Shown: positions 6,405-16,119 of the stretch, in pieces | Numbering within the stretch: the stretch's first letter is position 1 | Layout: each line of letters begins with the position of its first letter | Assembly (NCBI GenBank): GCA_018673175.1 | Contig: JABHDF010000023.1 | Location: forward strand, 1 to 39,938 | Reading direction: 5' to 3' | Length of the DNA stretch: 39,938 nucleotides | From: Rhodobiaceae bacterium | GTDB lineage: Bacteria > Pseudomonadota > Alphaproteobacteria > RS24 | Made by a program: the position numbers and the translations under genes | The notes under the pieces: generated by a model | What the model was told of the DNA's origin: nothing | Database searches by the model: none | Seen by the model: the letters and a program-made list of their open reading frames with translations, nothing else

Positions 6405-7721
6405 ATGTCACAACAACAAGAACAAGATTTCTCGGCCGGACGCAGCGATTACGCGGTTCTGGGGTTGCTCGCTTTTATTAACGTCCTGAATTTTGTCGAC
6501 CGACAATTGCTCGCAAGTTTTGCCAATTTCATTGTTCCCGATTTAGAGCTGAGCAATACCCAATTTGGTCTTTTGACTGGCTTTGGCTTCATTGTTTTCT
6601 ATTCGTTCATGGGCCTATTTATGGGCGCGCTGGCGGATCGGGTAAACCGCCCTCGGCTGCTGGCCTTTGGCCTTGCGATGTGGAGCGCTTTGACGCTGGC
6701 CTCGGGCGCGGCGCGCGGCTTTGTCTCGCTGCTGATCCCGCGCATGCTCATCGGCATTGGCGAGAGCGTTGCCACGCCCACCTCTATGTCTATTCTGGCC
6801 GACCGCTTTCCGGCCCGCCAATTGGGTTTTGCGGCTGGGTTTTATTATCTTGGCGTGCCGGTTGGCGTGGCCATATCGCTTTTGATCGCAGGCTATTTGG
6901 GGCCCGCGATTGGATGGCGCAATTGTTTCTATTTGCTCGGCGGGTTAGGCCTCTTGGTGGCGATGAGTGTTTTGCTATTGCGCGAGACGCCCCGCAAAGG
7001 GGTGGTGCTAAAAGCGGATGGCGAGGTGGAGCGCATGGCGTTTCGCGAGGTTCTCGCGCTACTTTGGGATACGTTGAAAAACTCGCCCGCGCTGACATGT
7101 GTGATTGCCGGCGGCGTGGTGTTTCATTTTATTCTTGGCGCGGCCGCCTTTGACCAATTGTGGTTTGTGCAAGAGCGCGGATTTGAGCGCGCTGAAATTG
7201 CCGTCAAAGCGGGCTGGCTGGCGGCGGCTGGCGGAATTTTGGGAAATCTATCGGGCGGGCTTTTGGGCGACTGGTGGCAGTCTCGGTTTAAAACGGGGCG
7301 GCCGATGTTTCTCTTCTGGGCGGGCCTATTGCTGACCCCTTTCGGCTTGGCCTATCGGCTGGTGCCGGGCGACCATTTATTATTTGAATTGGGAATTTTA
7401 CTCGGGTTTTTTCAGCTTGGGCTTTTTTACGGGCCAACGTTTGCCACTGTGCAGGAATTGGCGCCGGCTAAAATTCGCGCCACCGTGGTCGCGTTTTATA
7501 TCCTCGTGCTGAACTTCATCGGCCTTGGCATTGGCATTACTGGCGGCGGCATTATGATCGATGCGCTGGCCAACAATGGTTATGAGAGCCCCTATACGGT
7601 GACGCTATTTGCTTTCACGCTTGTCTCTATGCTGGCGCTGCCGTTAAACTTTATGGCCGGAAAATTATACCACCGAGATTTAGCGCGCCTTCAACAACGC
7701 TCGCTTGCCGAAAGCTCTTAG
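6405..7721 (+). CDS. MFS transporter, Spinster-like
   Basis: A 438-residue inner-membrane transporter with about 12 transmembrane helices. The first helix, LLAFINVLNFVDRQLLA, carries the Asn-x-x-Asp-Arg motif typical of Spinster-like and anion:cation symporter-like MFS proteins. GLFMGALADRVNRPRLL matches the MFS loop 2-3 signature (GxLaDRxxRr). IGIGESVATPTSMSILADRFP is the helix 4-5 region of Spinster homologues. The substrate cannot be deduced; a lipid, amphiphile or organic anion would fit the family. It is followed by acs 42 nt later on the same strand, which might hint at an organic acid, but this is weak. Confidence 0.9.
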   Translation: MSQQQEQDFSAGRSDYAVLGLLAFINVLNFVDRQLLASFANFIVPDLELSNTQFGLLTGFGFIVFYSFMGLFMGALADRVNRPRLLAFGLAMWSALTLASGAARGFVSLLIPRMLIGIGESVATPTSMSILADRFPARQLGFAAGFYYLGVPVGVAISLLIAGYLGPAIGWRNCFYLLGGLGLLVAMSVLLLRETPRKGVVLKADGEVERMAFREVLALLWDTLKNSPALTCVIAGGVVFHFILGAAAFDQLWFVQERGFERAEIAVKAGWLAAAGGILGNLSGGLLGDWWQSRFKTGRPMFLFWAGLLLTPFGLAYRLVPGDHLLFELGILLGFFQLGLFYGPTFATVQELAPAKIRATVVAFYILVLNFIGLGIGITGGGIMIDALANNGYESPYTVTLFAFTLVSMLALPLNFMAGKLYHRDLARLQQRSLAESS

Positions 7722-7763
7722 CCGCGTTTATAGTGACCCCTTGGGACGCGAGGGAGAAAAGCG

Positions 7764-9719
7764 ATGTCTAAATCTGGGTTGGATGAGTTAATTTTTGAAG
7801 TACCGGCAAAAACAGCCGCGGAAGCGCATATCGATGCGGCCAAATATGTGGCCATGTATGCCCAAAGCCTTGAAGACCCTGACGCGTTTTGGGGCGAGCA
7901 CGGCAAACGCATCGACTGGATGACGCCCTATACCAAAGTCAAAAACACCCATTTCTCCAATACCGACGTCTCGATAAAATGGTACGAAGACGCAACCCTC
8001 AACGCTTGTGTCAATTGCGTCGACCGCCATTTAGGCACGCGCGGCGACCAGACGGCGATTATTTGGGAAGGCGATGAGCCGACCGAGGACGCGCAGATTA
8101 CCTATTCGCAACTGCACGAAGAAGTCTGCCGCTTTGCTAATGTGCTGAAAGCGCGCGGCGTGCAAAAAGGCGACCGCGTGACCATTTATATGCCGATGAT
8201 CCCCGAAGCCACTTACGCCATGCTGGCTTGCGCGCGCATTGGCGCTGTGCATTCGGTGGTGTTTGGCGGCTTCTCGCCGGAAGCTCTGGCCGGGCGCATT
8301 TTGGATTGCGAAAGCACCTGCCTCATCACCGCTGACGAAGGCGTGCGCGGCGGCAAAAAAATTCCTCTCAAAGCCAATACAGATGCCGCCCTTGAGCAGT
8401 GCCCAGATGTCACCACCGTGGTGGTGGTCGCGCGCACGCATGGCGACGTAGCCATGCACGAGACCCGCGATATCTGGTATCACGAAGCCAAAGCAGAAGT
8501 TTCCCCAGAGTGCCCGGCAGAAGAAATGAACGCCGAAGACCCGCTGTTCATTCTTTACACCTCTGGCTCGACGGGCAAACCAAAAGGCGTGTTGCACACA
8601 ACTGGCGGCTATATGGTTTACGCCTCGATGACGCATGAATATGTCTTTGATTATAAACAAGGCGAGGTTTACTGGTGCACGGCCGATGTCGGCTGGGTGA
8701 CCGGTCACTCGTATATCGTCTATGGGCCGCTGGCCAATGGCGCCACGACTTTGATGTTTGAGGGCGTGCCGAATTATCCAGACAACTCGCGTTTCTGGCA
8801 GGTATGCGACAAACATCAGGTGAATATTTTTTACACCGCCCCCACCGCTTTGCGGGCGCTCATGCGCGAAGGCGATGCGCCCGTCAAAGCCACCTCGCGC
8901 TCGAGCTTGCGGCTTTTGGGCTCGGTCGGCGAGCCGATCAATCCCGAGGCATGGCTTTGGTATCATCGCACCGTGGGCGACGAGCGCTGCCCGATTGTCG
9001 ATACCTGGTGGCAAACCGAAACGGGCGGCATTTTAATTTCGCCCCTGCCCGGCGCCACAGATTTGAAGCCAGGCTCGGCCACGCGCCCGTTTTTTGGCGT
9101 ACAGCCGCTTTTGGTGGACACCGAAGGCGACGAGCTGACCGGCGCCGCTTCTGGCAATTTGTGCCTTCGCGATAGCTGGCCCGGACAAATGCGCTCGGTC
9201 TATGGCGACCACAAACGCTTTATCGAAACTTATTTCTCGCAATACCCCGGCACTTATTTCACTGGCGACGGCTGCCGTCGCGATGAAGATGGCTATTATT
9301 GGATTACTGGCCGCGTCGACGATGTGCTGAATATTTCCGGCCACCGCTTGGGCACAGCCGAGGTGGAAAGCGCTTTGGTCTCGCATCCCCAAGTCGCCGA
9401 GGCCGCCGTGGTGGGCTATCCGCACGACATCAAGGGCCAAGGCATTTATTGCTATGTCACGCTAAACGCTGGCCTCGATGGCGATGACGCGCTGAAGGGC
9501 GAGCTGGTAAAATGGGTACGCAAAGAAATTGGCCCGATTGCTTCGCCAGACCTCATGCAGTTCGCGCCAGGCCTACCGAAGACGCGGTCTGGCAAAATCA
9601 TGCGGCGCATTTTGCGAAAAATTGCCGAAGATGATTTTTCCAATCTTGGCGATACCTCTACTTTGGCAGACCCGGGTGTGGTCGATGATTTAATCGGCAA
9701 CCGACAAAACAAAGGTTAG
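7764..9719 (+). CDS. acs: Acetyl-CoA synthetase (AMP-forming)
   Basis: Activates acetate to acetyl-CoA via acetyl-AMP. At 651 residues it is the full-length family size. Visible are the P-loop-like [11 protein letters not shown] (residues 265-275), the adenylation motif [10 protein letters not shown], the hinge region [29 protein letters not shown], and the C-terminal [11 protein letters not shown] with the regulatory and catalytic lysine (K611, equivalent to E. coli K609). [14 protein letters not shown] is typical of Acs rather than of medium-chain ligases. Propionyl-CoA synthetase is the main alternative. GAGGGAGAAA precedes the ATG. I see no terminator before the convergent nuclease gene. 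Confidence 0.95.
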   Translation: MSKSGLDELIFEVPAKTAAEAHIDAAKYVAMYAQSLEDPDAFWGEHGKRIDWMTPYTKVKNTHFSNTDVSIKWYEDATLNACVNCVDRHLGTRGDQTAIIWEGDEPTEDAQITYSQLHEEVCRFANVLKARGVQKGDRVTIYMPMIPEATYAMLACARIGAVHSVVFGGFSPEALAGRILDCESTCLITADEGVRGGKKIPLKANTDAALEQCPDVTTVVVVARTHGDVAMHETRDIWYHEAKAEVSPECPAEEMNAEDPLFILYTSGSTGKPKGVLHTTGGYMVYASMTHEYVFDYKQGEVYWCTADVGWVTGHSYIVYGPLANGATTLMFEGVPNYPDNSRFWQVCDKHQVNIFYTAPTALRALMREGDAPVKATSRSSLRLLGSVGEPINPEAWLWYHRTVGDERCPIVDTWWQTETGGILISPLPGATDLKPGSATRPFFGVQPLLVDTEGDELTGAASGNLCLRDSWPGQMRSVYGDHKRFIETYFSQYPGTYFTGDGCRRDEDGYYWITGRVDDVLNISGHRLGTAEVESALVSHPQVAEAAVVGYPHDIKGQGIYCYVTLNAGLDGDDALKGELVKWVRKEIGPIASPDLMQFAPGLPKTRSGKIMRRILRKIAEDDFSNLGDTSTLADPGVVDDLIGNRQNKG

Positions 9720-9724
9720 CTCTG

Positions 9725-9754
9725 CTTCCCTCAGCTTCCTTCAGCTTCCCTCAG
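9725..9754. repeat. Three 10-bp tandem repeats between convergent acs and nuclease genes
   Basis: CTTCCCTCAG, CTTCCTTCAG and CTTCCCTCAG follow each other at 9725-9734, 9735-9744 and 9745-9754. The last copy overlaps the stop codon of the minus-strand nuclease gene. Confidence 0.85.
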
Positions 9755-10209
9755 GGGCACCAAGTGGCTCGCCGACCCCGATAGGGTTTGGCAAGCTGCG
9801 CCTCCAATAGGGCGCCCGATAATGTCTGGCTGGCTCCAGCTGGATCTGTCGTTTGCACCGTGCCCAGCACGCGCCCCGCATAGGTGCCATTGTGAATTTG
9901 GGTCAGGCTCAGCGCGTCTTGGCGCAGCCATTGGACAGCGAAGGCCTTGGCCTCGCGCGCCAATTTTATCTCGGCCGCGCATTTGCCTTTCATCTCTGGC
10001 GTGTCGACGCCCTTCAGGCGAATTTTCACATCTACCGTTTGGCCTAGCCAAATCGTCACGCGGGCGCGAAACGTATCGCCGTCGATGACTTTTAAAACTT
10101 TAAATTCAAACGGGCCTTCAAGCTTTTGAGCGGCACTCGCCGTGGCAGGAAAAGCCGCGCTCCAAGCAAGGCCGAGACTGAACGCAATCACAAAACAAAC
10201 AAGGCGCAT
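9751..10209 (-). CDS. Exported thermonuclease (SNase)-like protein
   Basis: A 152-residue protein with an N-terminal signal peptide (MRLVCFVIAFSLGLAW... with the ATASAA cleavage region near residue 27) followed by one staphylococcal-nuclease-like OB-fold domain. VIDGDTFRARV, IRLKGVDTPE and YAGRVLG supply equivalents of the Asp, Arg, Glu and second Arg of the nuclease active site, so activity is plausible. The location is periplasmic or extracellular. It is separated by about 90 bp from the upstream DUF1674 gene on the same strand. Confidence 0.9.
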   Translation of the reverse strand: MRLVCFVIAFSLGLAWSAAFPATASAAQKLEGPFEFKVLKVIDGDTFRARVTIWLGQTVDVKIRLKGVDTPEMKGKCAAEIKLAREAKAFAVQWLRQDALSLTQIHNGTYAGRVLGTVQTTDPAGASQTLSGALLEAQLAKPYRGRRATWCP

Positions 10210-10300
10210 ATTTTCCCCTCACGCAACTCATACTGACGAGGGGCAGGCTAGCGTGTTTTGCGGGGGCACCGCCAGTCACTCATGGTTGTAAAAAATGCGA

Positions 10301-10504
10301 TTAAAAATCGGAAACAATACCGCCCTTTTCCCAATCGCCGTAGCGGGTCGGTTCGGGGCCTTCTTGGCCACCGCTTTCACTGGCGCGTTGGCGCACCACA
10401 TGGGCGGCACGGCGTGCGGCAGCTTCTTCCAGCGCTTTTTGCTGAGCGGCATTTCGTTGCGACGCAACAAGTTTCGGGTCGAGGGGCGGAATTGATTTTT
10501 TCAT
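10301..10504 (-). CDS. DUF1674 / SdhAF4-type succinate dehydrogenase assembly factor
   Basis: A 67-residue cytoplasmic protein ending GPEPTRYGDWEKGGIVSDF. That C-terminal stretch is the nearly invariant signature of DUF1674, whose eukaryotic members (SDHAF4/Sdh8) bind flavinylated succinate dehydrogenase subunit A. The N-terminal half is charged and Ala-rich. No sdh gene is in the window, so the link to complex II rests on family knowledge only. The gene is divergent from the rsmB-like gene with 52 bp between starts, a shared promoter region. Confidence 0.9.
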   Translation of the reverse strand: MKKSIPPLDPKLVASQRNAAQQKALEEAAARRAAHVVRQRASESGGQEGPEPTRYGDWEKGGIVSDF

Positions 10505-10556
10505 ATTAACAATATGGGGGCTTTACGAATGATTGCCAAGGTGGTGTAACCGCGAC

Positions 10557-11969
10557 ATGGTTTCGCAAGCAGATAATTCAAACGGTAAAAACGCCAACGC
10601 ACCAAAGCGTGCCCCCGAAAAAGGCGGGCCCAAAAAAGGTGGCAGAGGCAAAGGCGACACGCGCCGTGTGGCGGGCGCCATGCTGGCAGCCATCACCCGC
10701 GGCAAAACGCTGGATGAGGCGCGCGACCGGCTCTCCGATTTGCCCGATAGCGAACGCAATCTAGCCGATGCCATGGTGCAAATGGCTTTGCGCCATTATG
10801 GCGAGATTAACGCGCTGACTTCCAAACATTTAAAACGTGCCCTGCCTTTGCGCCCGCACATCGCGCATGGGCTTTTGTGCATTGGCGTAGCACAATTGGT
10901 CTACATGAATGTGCCGGCCCATGCCGCCATCCATGAAACCGTGGCCGCGACCGGGCGGCGCGAGCAGCCTTTCCGCGGGCTCATCAATGCGGTTCTGCGC
11001 CAGATTGAGCGAGATATTCAAGCCGATGGGCCACCCAGTCCGACCCCGCTAGAAAACCTACCCGATTGGATGCAAGCCCGCTTTGAGGCGGCCTATGGGC
11101 GTGAGGCTTTGGACACGATTGTGACCCAACATACGCGCACGCCACCACTGGATTTATGTTTCAAAATGCCCGAAAAAGCGGCTGCTTTTGTAGCCGCCAA
11201 TGACGGCGCCGAAGCCCTAAATGACACCCATGTGCGCCTCGAGCGTTCGGGCGATGTGCGCGCTTTGGACGGCTTTAAGGAGGGCGATTGGTTTGTCCAA
11301 GATGTCGCCGCCGGATATCCAGCGCGCCTATTGGACGCCGAATTAAGGCAAACGTCCACGCCCGAGACGCCCGCGACCGTTCTCGATTTATGCGCCGCGC
11401 CAGGTGGCAAAACCTTGCAATTGGCGGCGGCCGGCTATGACGTGACGGCTTTGGATATTTCTGCCAGCCGTTTGGCGCGGGTGAAAGAAAACCTCAAGCG
11501 CACCAAGTTGAAAGCCAATTTGGTTCGAGGCGATGCGCTGGATTGGCAATCGCCCAAGCAATTTGATGCGGTCTTATTGGACGCGCCTTGTTCGGCCAGC
11601 GGCACCATGCGCCGCCACCCCGACCTCGTGCTCAATCGTCACGAAGGCTATATCGCCAAATTGGCCGAGTTTCAGCAGCACTTGCTCGAACGTGCGACGG
11701 GTTGGGTCAAACCAGGCGGGTTTTTGTGCTATGCGGTTTGCTCGCTCGACCCCGAAGAAGGCGAGGCGCAAGCGCAAGCTTTTCTGGCGGCACATGATGA
11801 TTTTCAGGTCGTGAGCCCACAAAACCTACCGGCGCATTTGTGCCACGAAAAAGCGTTCCGCTCGACCCCGGCCGACCATCCTTTGGCGCAAAGCCGGTAC
11901 CTCGGCGATATCGAAAAAGGCGGCATGGATGGGTTCTTTGCCCAAGTGTTTCAAAAAACAGGTGCATAA
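10557..11969 (+). CDS. rsmB: RsmB/NOP family 16S rRNA (cytosine-C5) methyltransferase
   Basis: SAM-dependent RNA m5C methyltransferase, probably acting on 16S rRNA. It has a basic, low-complexity N-terminal ~40 residues and then a NusB-like all-helical RNA-binding domain (GKTLDEARDRL to about residue 160). The C-terminal Rossmann methyltransferase domain contains AAPGGKTLQLA (SAM motif I), LLDAPCSASGTMRRHPD (motif IV with one catalytic Cys) and AVCSLDPEEGE (motif VI with the second Cys). I chose the ATG at 10557; an in-frame TTG lies 24 nt upstream. It heads a plus-strand run with rpe, heparinase II/III and purH. RsmB versus another RsmB/NOP paralogue cannot be settled here. Confidence 0.9.
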   Translation: MVSQADNSNGKNANAPKRAPEKGGPKKGGRGKGDTRRVAGAMLAAITRGKTLDEARDRLSDLPDSERNLADAMVQMALRHYGEINALTSKHLKRALPLRPHIAHGLLCIGVAQLVYMNVPAHAAIHETVAATGRREQPFRGLINAVLRQIERDIQADGPPSPTPLENLPDWMQARFEAAYGREALDTIVTQHTRTPPLDLCFKMPEKAAAFVAANDGAEALNDTHVRLERSGDVRALDGFKEGDWFVQDVAAGYPARLLDAELRQTSTPETPATVLDLCAAPGGKTLQLAAAGYDVTALDISASRLARVKENLKRTKLKANLVRGDALDWQSPKQFDAVLLDAPCSASGTMRRHPDLVLNRHEGYIAKLAEFQQHLLERATGWVKPGGFLCYAVCSLDPEEGEAQAQAFLAAHDDFQVVSPQNLPAHLCHEKAFRSTPADHPLAQSRYLGDIEKGGMDGFFAQVFQKTGA

Positions 11970-12003
11970 AGCTCCCCAATCCAGCCCAAAAACTCCAACA
12001 CGA

Positions 12004-12032
12004 TTGCGAGCCCGCGCAAAACCCCCTACAAA
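12004..12032 (+). promoter_or_regulatory. Possible sigma-70-type promoter for rpe
   Basis: TTGCGA (12004-12009) and TACAAA (12027-12032) are separated by 17 nt, 34 nt upstream of the rpe start codon. Each hexamer matches consensus at four of six positions. The 96-bp gap between rsmB and rpe contains no other obvious signal. Confidence 0.35.
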
Positions 12033-12065
12033 TAAGGGCTAGGCAAGTTTTTAAGGGTGCTAAGC

Positions 12066-12734
12066 ATGAGCAACGTTAAGATTTCACCTTCCATTCTATC
12101 GGCTGATTTCGCCAAATTGGGCGAGGAAGTGGCCGCCATTTGCGCGGCAGGCTGCGATTTCGTGCATGTCGATGTGATGGATGGACATTTTGTTCCCAAT
12201 ATTACCATTGGCCCAGATGTCGTCAAAGCCATCAAGCCCCACGCTAGCAAGCCGCTCGACGTGCATTTGATGATTGCGCCTGTCGATACGTATATTTCTG
12301 CTTTCGCAGACGCCGGCGCCGATATCATCACCTTTCACCCCGAGGCGGGGCCCCATCCGCATCGCACCGCGCAGGCCATTAAGGCGGCTGGCTGCAAAGT
12401 TGGCGTTTCGCTGAACCCTGCGACACCGGTCAGCGTGCTCGATCATCTGATGGGCGACATTGACCTTATTTTGGTGATGTCGGTAAACCCAGGCTTTGGG
12501 GGCCAAAGTTTCCTGGAAAGCCAATTGGATAAAATCCGCACCCTCCGCGCGATGATTACGGCCTCGGGTCGAGACATTGAGCTAGAGGTGGATGGCGGCG
12601 TAAACCGCGAAAATGCGGCTAGTATCATCGAGGCAGGTGCCTCTATGCTGGTAGCGGGAACGGCGACATTTAAAGGCGGCCCCACCGCTTATGCCGACAA
12701 TATAGCCGCTCTGCGGACTGCCAAGGGGCAGTAA
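12066..12734 (+). CDS. rpe: Ribulose-phosphate 3-epimerase
   Basis: Interconverts ribulose 5-phosphate and xylulose 5-phosphate in the pentose phosphate pathway. The 222-residue TIM barrel shows all family motifs: ISPSILSADFAKLGEE, HVDVMDGHFVPNITIGP with metal-binding His and Asp, DVHLMI, GVSLNPATP, VMSVNPGFGGQSF and EVDGGVN near the C-terminus. I chose the ATG at 12066; a GTG three codons upstream is in frame. The stop codon abuts the ATG of the heparinase-like gene with no gap, so the two are co-translated. Confidence 0.97.
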   Translation: MSNVKISPSILSADFAKLGEEVAAICAAGCDFVHVDVMDGHFVPNITIGPDVVKAIKPHASKPLDVHLMIAPVDTYISAFADAGADIITFHPEAGPHPHRTAQAIKAAGCKVGVSLNPATPVSVLDHLMGDIDLILVMSVNPGFGGQSFLESQLDKIRTLRAMITASGRDIELEVDGGVNRENAASIIEAGASMLVAGTATFKGGPTAYADNIAALRTAKGQ

Positions 12735-14477
12735 ATGGGGCGTGCACACCGGCTGACGATAGGCTTTGAAGCCTTGCGCGCCGATGCTGCTGCGTTTCGC
12801 AATAATTTGAGAAATACGTTTTTGCGGGTCTCCCCCGGACGCCGTCTCTGGCAGGGGCCGACGGGCACGGTGGCCTATGGCATTCCGCCTGGCCTGCGCC
12901 CGGGAAATCCGGCGCGCGGGGAAGCTTGGCTGGCGGGCGATTATACTTTGCCAGGCGCCATTGTTAGAGATAGCCGTGGCACAGATAATCATCTGCTGCC
13001 TTTTCAAATAAACCCGCCCAATGCCGAATGGCGCGACGGCTTGCATAGCTTCCATTGGCTGTGTGATTTGCTGGCCTTGCCAGACGCCACAGGCCACCAA
13101 ATGGGCCGCGATATGATTTTGCACTGGGTGCAAGCGGGGTATATGGGGCGCAAAAAATTTATGGCGCCCCCTGTGGTTAGCCGTCGCTTGGCCAGATGGA
13201 ATCTGGCGCTTGGGGTTTTGAAAGCGGGTTTTGATAGCCAAGAATTGGCCCGCATAAATGCCTGTTATACGCATCAAGCGCGCTGGCTGGCGCGGACCAT
13301 TGGACAAATTCCTGACGGACCAGATCGCCTTGAAGCTGCCATTGGACTGACGCTGGCTGGCTTGAGCTTGCCGCAAGAGGGGCAGATTTTGCGCCAAGGC
13401 ATGGACTTGCTTATTCGCGAATTACGCCGCCAAATTTTACCCGATGGCGGCCATATCAGCCGCTCGCCAGATATTCTGGTCGACCTTTTGGCCGACCTAA
13501 TCGCCATTGAATCGGGCCTCGCCGCCCGTCAAATCGCGCCTCCCAACCTGTTCGCCATCACCTTAACGCGCATGCAAGCCATGGTACGCATGTTGCGCCA
13601 TCGAGATAAAAGGCTCGCCGTTTTCCAAGGTGGGATCGAGTGCGATGTGCCAAGTTTGGAGGCGGTTCTACCTAAAAAAGATCAAACCCCCATGAGTTTT
13701 GCCCCAAAAAGCGGCTACCAGCGCCTAGATGCGGAGCAGACCACCGTTTTGGTTGATACCGGCGGCGAGATGAGCGGCCCGCATAGTTTGAAAAGCCATC
13801 CGGCTCCACTGGCGTTCGAAATGAGCCATGGCAGCGATCGGTTGATTGTGAATTGTGGCCCTAATTTAGTGCATGGCGCAGATTGGAAATTAGCGGCTCG
13901 TGGGCTGTCGGCGCATTCAACTTTGTCGTTTGACCAAGATATTAAAGACCCGTTTTTGCGCAGCGGCCATGCCGCGCGGCGCTTGGGGCCGCGGTTAAAG
14001 GCCGACGATTGGCAGGTAACGGCGCGGCGCGTCGAAGATAAAACCGGCATTTGGTTTGAAGCCAGCCATGGCATTTTTCTGGAAACCCATGGGGTGCGCC
14101 ACAATCGTCGGTTGTTTATCGATGCGCGCGGCGAAGATTTTCGCGGCGAAGATTTGCTGCTTGCCGATATGAACCATGATGCAGCCGAGGGCGCCCCATT
14201 TCACTTGCGGTTCCATTTGCACCCGGAGGTAACCGCCAGCCTGCAAAGCGGCGGCGATGCGGTTTTGCTGCTAACCCCAAGCGGACACGGCTGGCAGTTT
14301 CGCACCGGCAATGATAGTCCGACCCAATTACGCTTAGAAGAAAGCGTGTATATGGGGCACAACGGCGTGCCCCAACGCAGCCAGCAACTTGCCATTCGCG
14401 GGCAATTGGGCCATACCGATACCCTGATACGCTGGGCCTTGCGATATGCAGGACGGCGCGGAAAACGCAGATCTTAG
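12735..14477 (+). CDS. Heparinase II/III family protein
   Basis: A 580-residue protein with an alpha-helical toroid N-terminal half (roughly residues 60-310, with WRDGLHSFHWLCDL and LPDGGHISRSPD) and a beta-sandwich heparinase II/III C-terminal half (LVDTGG, LAFEMSHGSDRLIVNCGP, LSAHSTLSF, ETHGVRHNRRLFID). LPDGGHISRSP and the AHSTLSF segment carry the His and Tyr/Asn-region residues associated with polysaccharide lyase chemistry. There is no signal peptide, so a cytoplasmic role seems likely and the substrate is unknown. It starts right at the rpe stop, with AAGGGG as ribosome binding site, and is followed 25 nt later by purH. Confidence 0.88.
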   Translation: MGRAHRLTIGFEALRADAAAFRNNLRNTFLRVSPGRRLWQGPTGTVAYGIPPGLRPGNPARGEAWLAGDYTLPGAIVRDSRGTDNHLLPFQINPPNAEWRDGLHSFHWLCDLLALPDATGHQMGRDMILHWVQAGYMGRKKFMAPPVVSRRLARWNLALGVLKAGFDSQELARINACYTHQARWLARTIGQIPDGPDRLEAAIGLTLAGLSLPQEGQILRQGMDLLIRELRRQILPDGGHISRSPDILVDLLADLIAIESGLAARQIAPPNLFAITLTRMQAMVRMLRHRDKRLAVFQGGIECDVPSLEAVLPKKDQTPMSFAPKSGYQRLDAEQTTVLVDTGGEMSGPHSLKSHPAPLAFEMSHGSDRLIVNCGPNLVHGADWKLAARGLSAHSTLSFDQDIKDPFLRSGHAARRLGPRLKADDWQVTARRVEDKTGIWFEASHGIFLETHGVRHNRRLFIDARGEDFRGEDLLLADMNHDAAEGAPFHLRFHLHPEVTASLQSGGDAVLLLTPSGHGWQFRTGNDSPTQLRLEESVYMGHNGVPQRSQQLAIRGQLGHTDTLIRWALRYAGRRGKRRS

Positions 14478-14502
14478 TAAAAGACGAAGTTAGGAAAACC
14501 CA

Positions 14503-16110
14503 ATGTCTAGTTCCACCTCCCCTTCCAAGTCAGATGTAAAACGCATGACCCGCGCCCTGATTTCCGTGTCAGATAAAGCCGGCATTGTCGACTTCGCTCA
14601 CAAATTAGCGGCCAAAGGTGTCGAGCTGGTATCGACCGGCGGTACGGCCAAATTATTACAAGACGCCGGCCTTGCTTGCCGCGATGTCTCGGAGCTGACG
14701 GGCTTTCCAGAGATGATGGATGGCCGGGTAAAAACCCTGCACCCCAATGTCCACGGCGGCTTACTGGCCATTCGCGATAATGACGAACACCGAGCGTCGA
14801 TGCGCGAGCATGACATTCTGGCGATTGATTTGCTGGTGGTGAACCTCTATCCGTTTGAGGCCACCGTGGCGGCAGGGGGCGACTATGCGACCTGCATTGA
14901 GAACATCGATATTGGCGGGCCTGCGATGATCCGCGCGGCGGCCAAAAACCATAATGATGTGGCGGTTCTGGTCGACAATGAAGATTATGACGAGGTCTTA
15001 GCCGCGCTCGACGCAGGCGGCACAGATTTGCCATTGCGCCAGCGTTTGGCACAAAAAGCCTATGCGCGCACCGGCGCCTATGACGCAGCGATTTCCAACT
15101 GGATGGCGGCGCAACTCGATATTGATATGCCCCCCTACCGCGCGGTCGGGGGCAAGCTTCAGCAAGCTTTGCGCTATGGCGAAAACCCCCATCAGCAGGC
15201 TGGCTTTTATGTCGGCGACACGCCGCGAATTGGGGTGGCCACGGCCGAGCAGCTGCAAGGCAAGGCGCTGTCGTATAACAACATCAATGACACGGATGCC
15301 GCATTTGAATTGGTCGGCGAATTTGACGCCGCCCAAACCGCCGCTTGCGCCATTATCAAACACGCAAATCCATGTGGCGTTGCCACGGGTGCCACGCTGC
15401 CAGAGGCTTTCGCGAAAGCTTTGCGTTGCGACCCGGTCTCGGCGTTTGGTGGCATTATCGCCATGAACCAAACGCTGGATGCGGCCACGGCCGCCGCGAT
15501 TACCGAAATTTTTACCGAAGTGATTATCGCCCCCGACGCCGATGCGGCGGCACGCGAAGTCATTTCGAAAAAGAAAAACTTGCGTCTGCTCATCACCGGC
15601 GGTCTGCCGGTAGCCAACGCCGCTGGGCTTTCCATTCGCAACGTAGCGGGGGGGTATTTGGTACAAAATCGCGACAACGGTCATATCGGCGAGGCCGATT
15701 TAACCTGCGTCACCAAACGCCAACCTAGCGCTGACGAGATGGCCGACCTCTTGTTTGCGTGGCGCGTAGCCAAACATGTGAAGTCTAATGCCATTGTCTA
15801 TGTAAAAGACGGCGCGACTGTAGGTGTCGGCGCGGGCCAAATGAGCCGCCTCGACAGCTCGCGCATTGCCGCCCGCAAAAGCCAAGATGCGGCCGAAGCC
15901 TGTGGGGCGCAAGTGCCTTTGGCCCAAGGCTCCGTCGTTGCCTCGGACGCTTTCTTCCCCTTCGCGGATGGCTTGCTAAGTGCGGCCGAAGCCGGTGCCA
16001 CAGCCATTATTCAGCCCGGCGGATCCATTCGCGATGACGAAGTCATTGCCGCCGCCGATGAAGCGGGGCTGGCAATGGTGTTTACGGGCATGCGCCATTT
16101 CCGCCATTAA
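14503..16110 (+). CDS. purH: Bifunctional AICAR transformylase / IMP cyclohydrolase PurH
   Basis: Catalyses the last two steps of IMP synthesis. The N-terminal MGS-like cyclohydrolase domain starts at [16 protein letters not shown] and includes [13 protein letters not shown] and [20 protein letters not shown]. The C-terminal AICAR transformylase domain shows [13 protein letters not shown], the catalytic KHANPCG motif, AFGGIIAMN and the terminal [14 protein letters not shown]. The 535-residue length is typical. TTAGGAAAA provides the ribosome binding site. It ends 9 nt before the convergent exported-protein gene. Confidence 0.98.
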   Translation: MSSSTSPSKSDVKRMTRALISVSDKAGIVDFAHKLAAKGVELVSTGGTAKLLQDAGLACRDVSELTGFPEMMDGRVKTLHPNVHGGLLAIRDNDEHRASMREHDILAIDLLVVNLYPFEATVAAGGDYATCIENIDIGGPAMIRAAAKNHNDVAVLVDNEDYDEVLAALDAGGTDLPLRQRLAQKAYARTGAYDAAISNWMAAQLDIDMPPYRAVGGKLQQALRYGENPHQQAGFYVGDTPRIGVATAEQLQGKALSYNNINDTDAAFELVGEFDAAQTAACAIIKHANPCGVATGATLPEAFAKALRCDPVSAFGGIIAMNQTLDAATAAAITEIFTEVIIAPDADAAAREVISKKKNLRLLITGGLPVANAAGLSIRNVAGGYLVQNRDNGHIGEADLTCVTKRQPSADEMADLLFAWRVAKHVKSNAIVYVKDGATVGVGAGQMSRLDSSRIAARKSQDAAEACGAQVPLAQGSVVASDAFFPFADGLLSAAEAGATAIIQPGGSIRDDEVIAAADEAGLAMVFTGMRHFRH

Positions 16111-16119
16111 GCTCGTCGT

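Noticed and set aside
8031-9014. Long open frame of 327 codons on the minus strand opposite acs
   Set aside because: The plus-strand acs has complete family motifs across the same bases. The antisense product is low-complexity and matches nothing I recognise, so it is a by-product of GC-rich codon use.
12582-13397. 271-codon minus-strand frame opposite rpe and the heparinase-like gene
   Set aside because: It spans the junction of two well-supported plus-strand genes and has no coherent protein signature.
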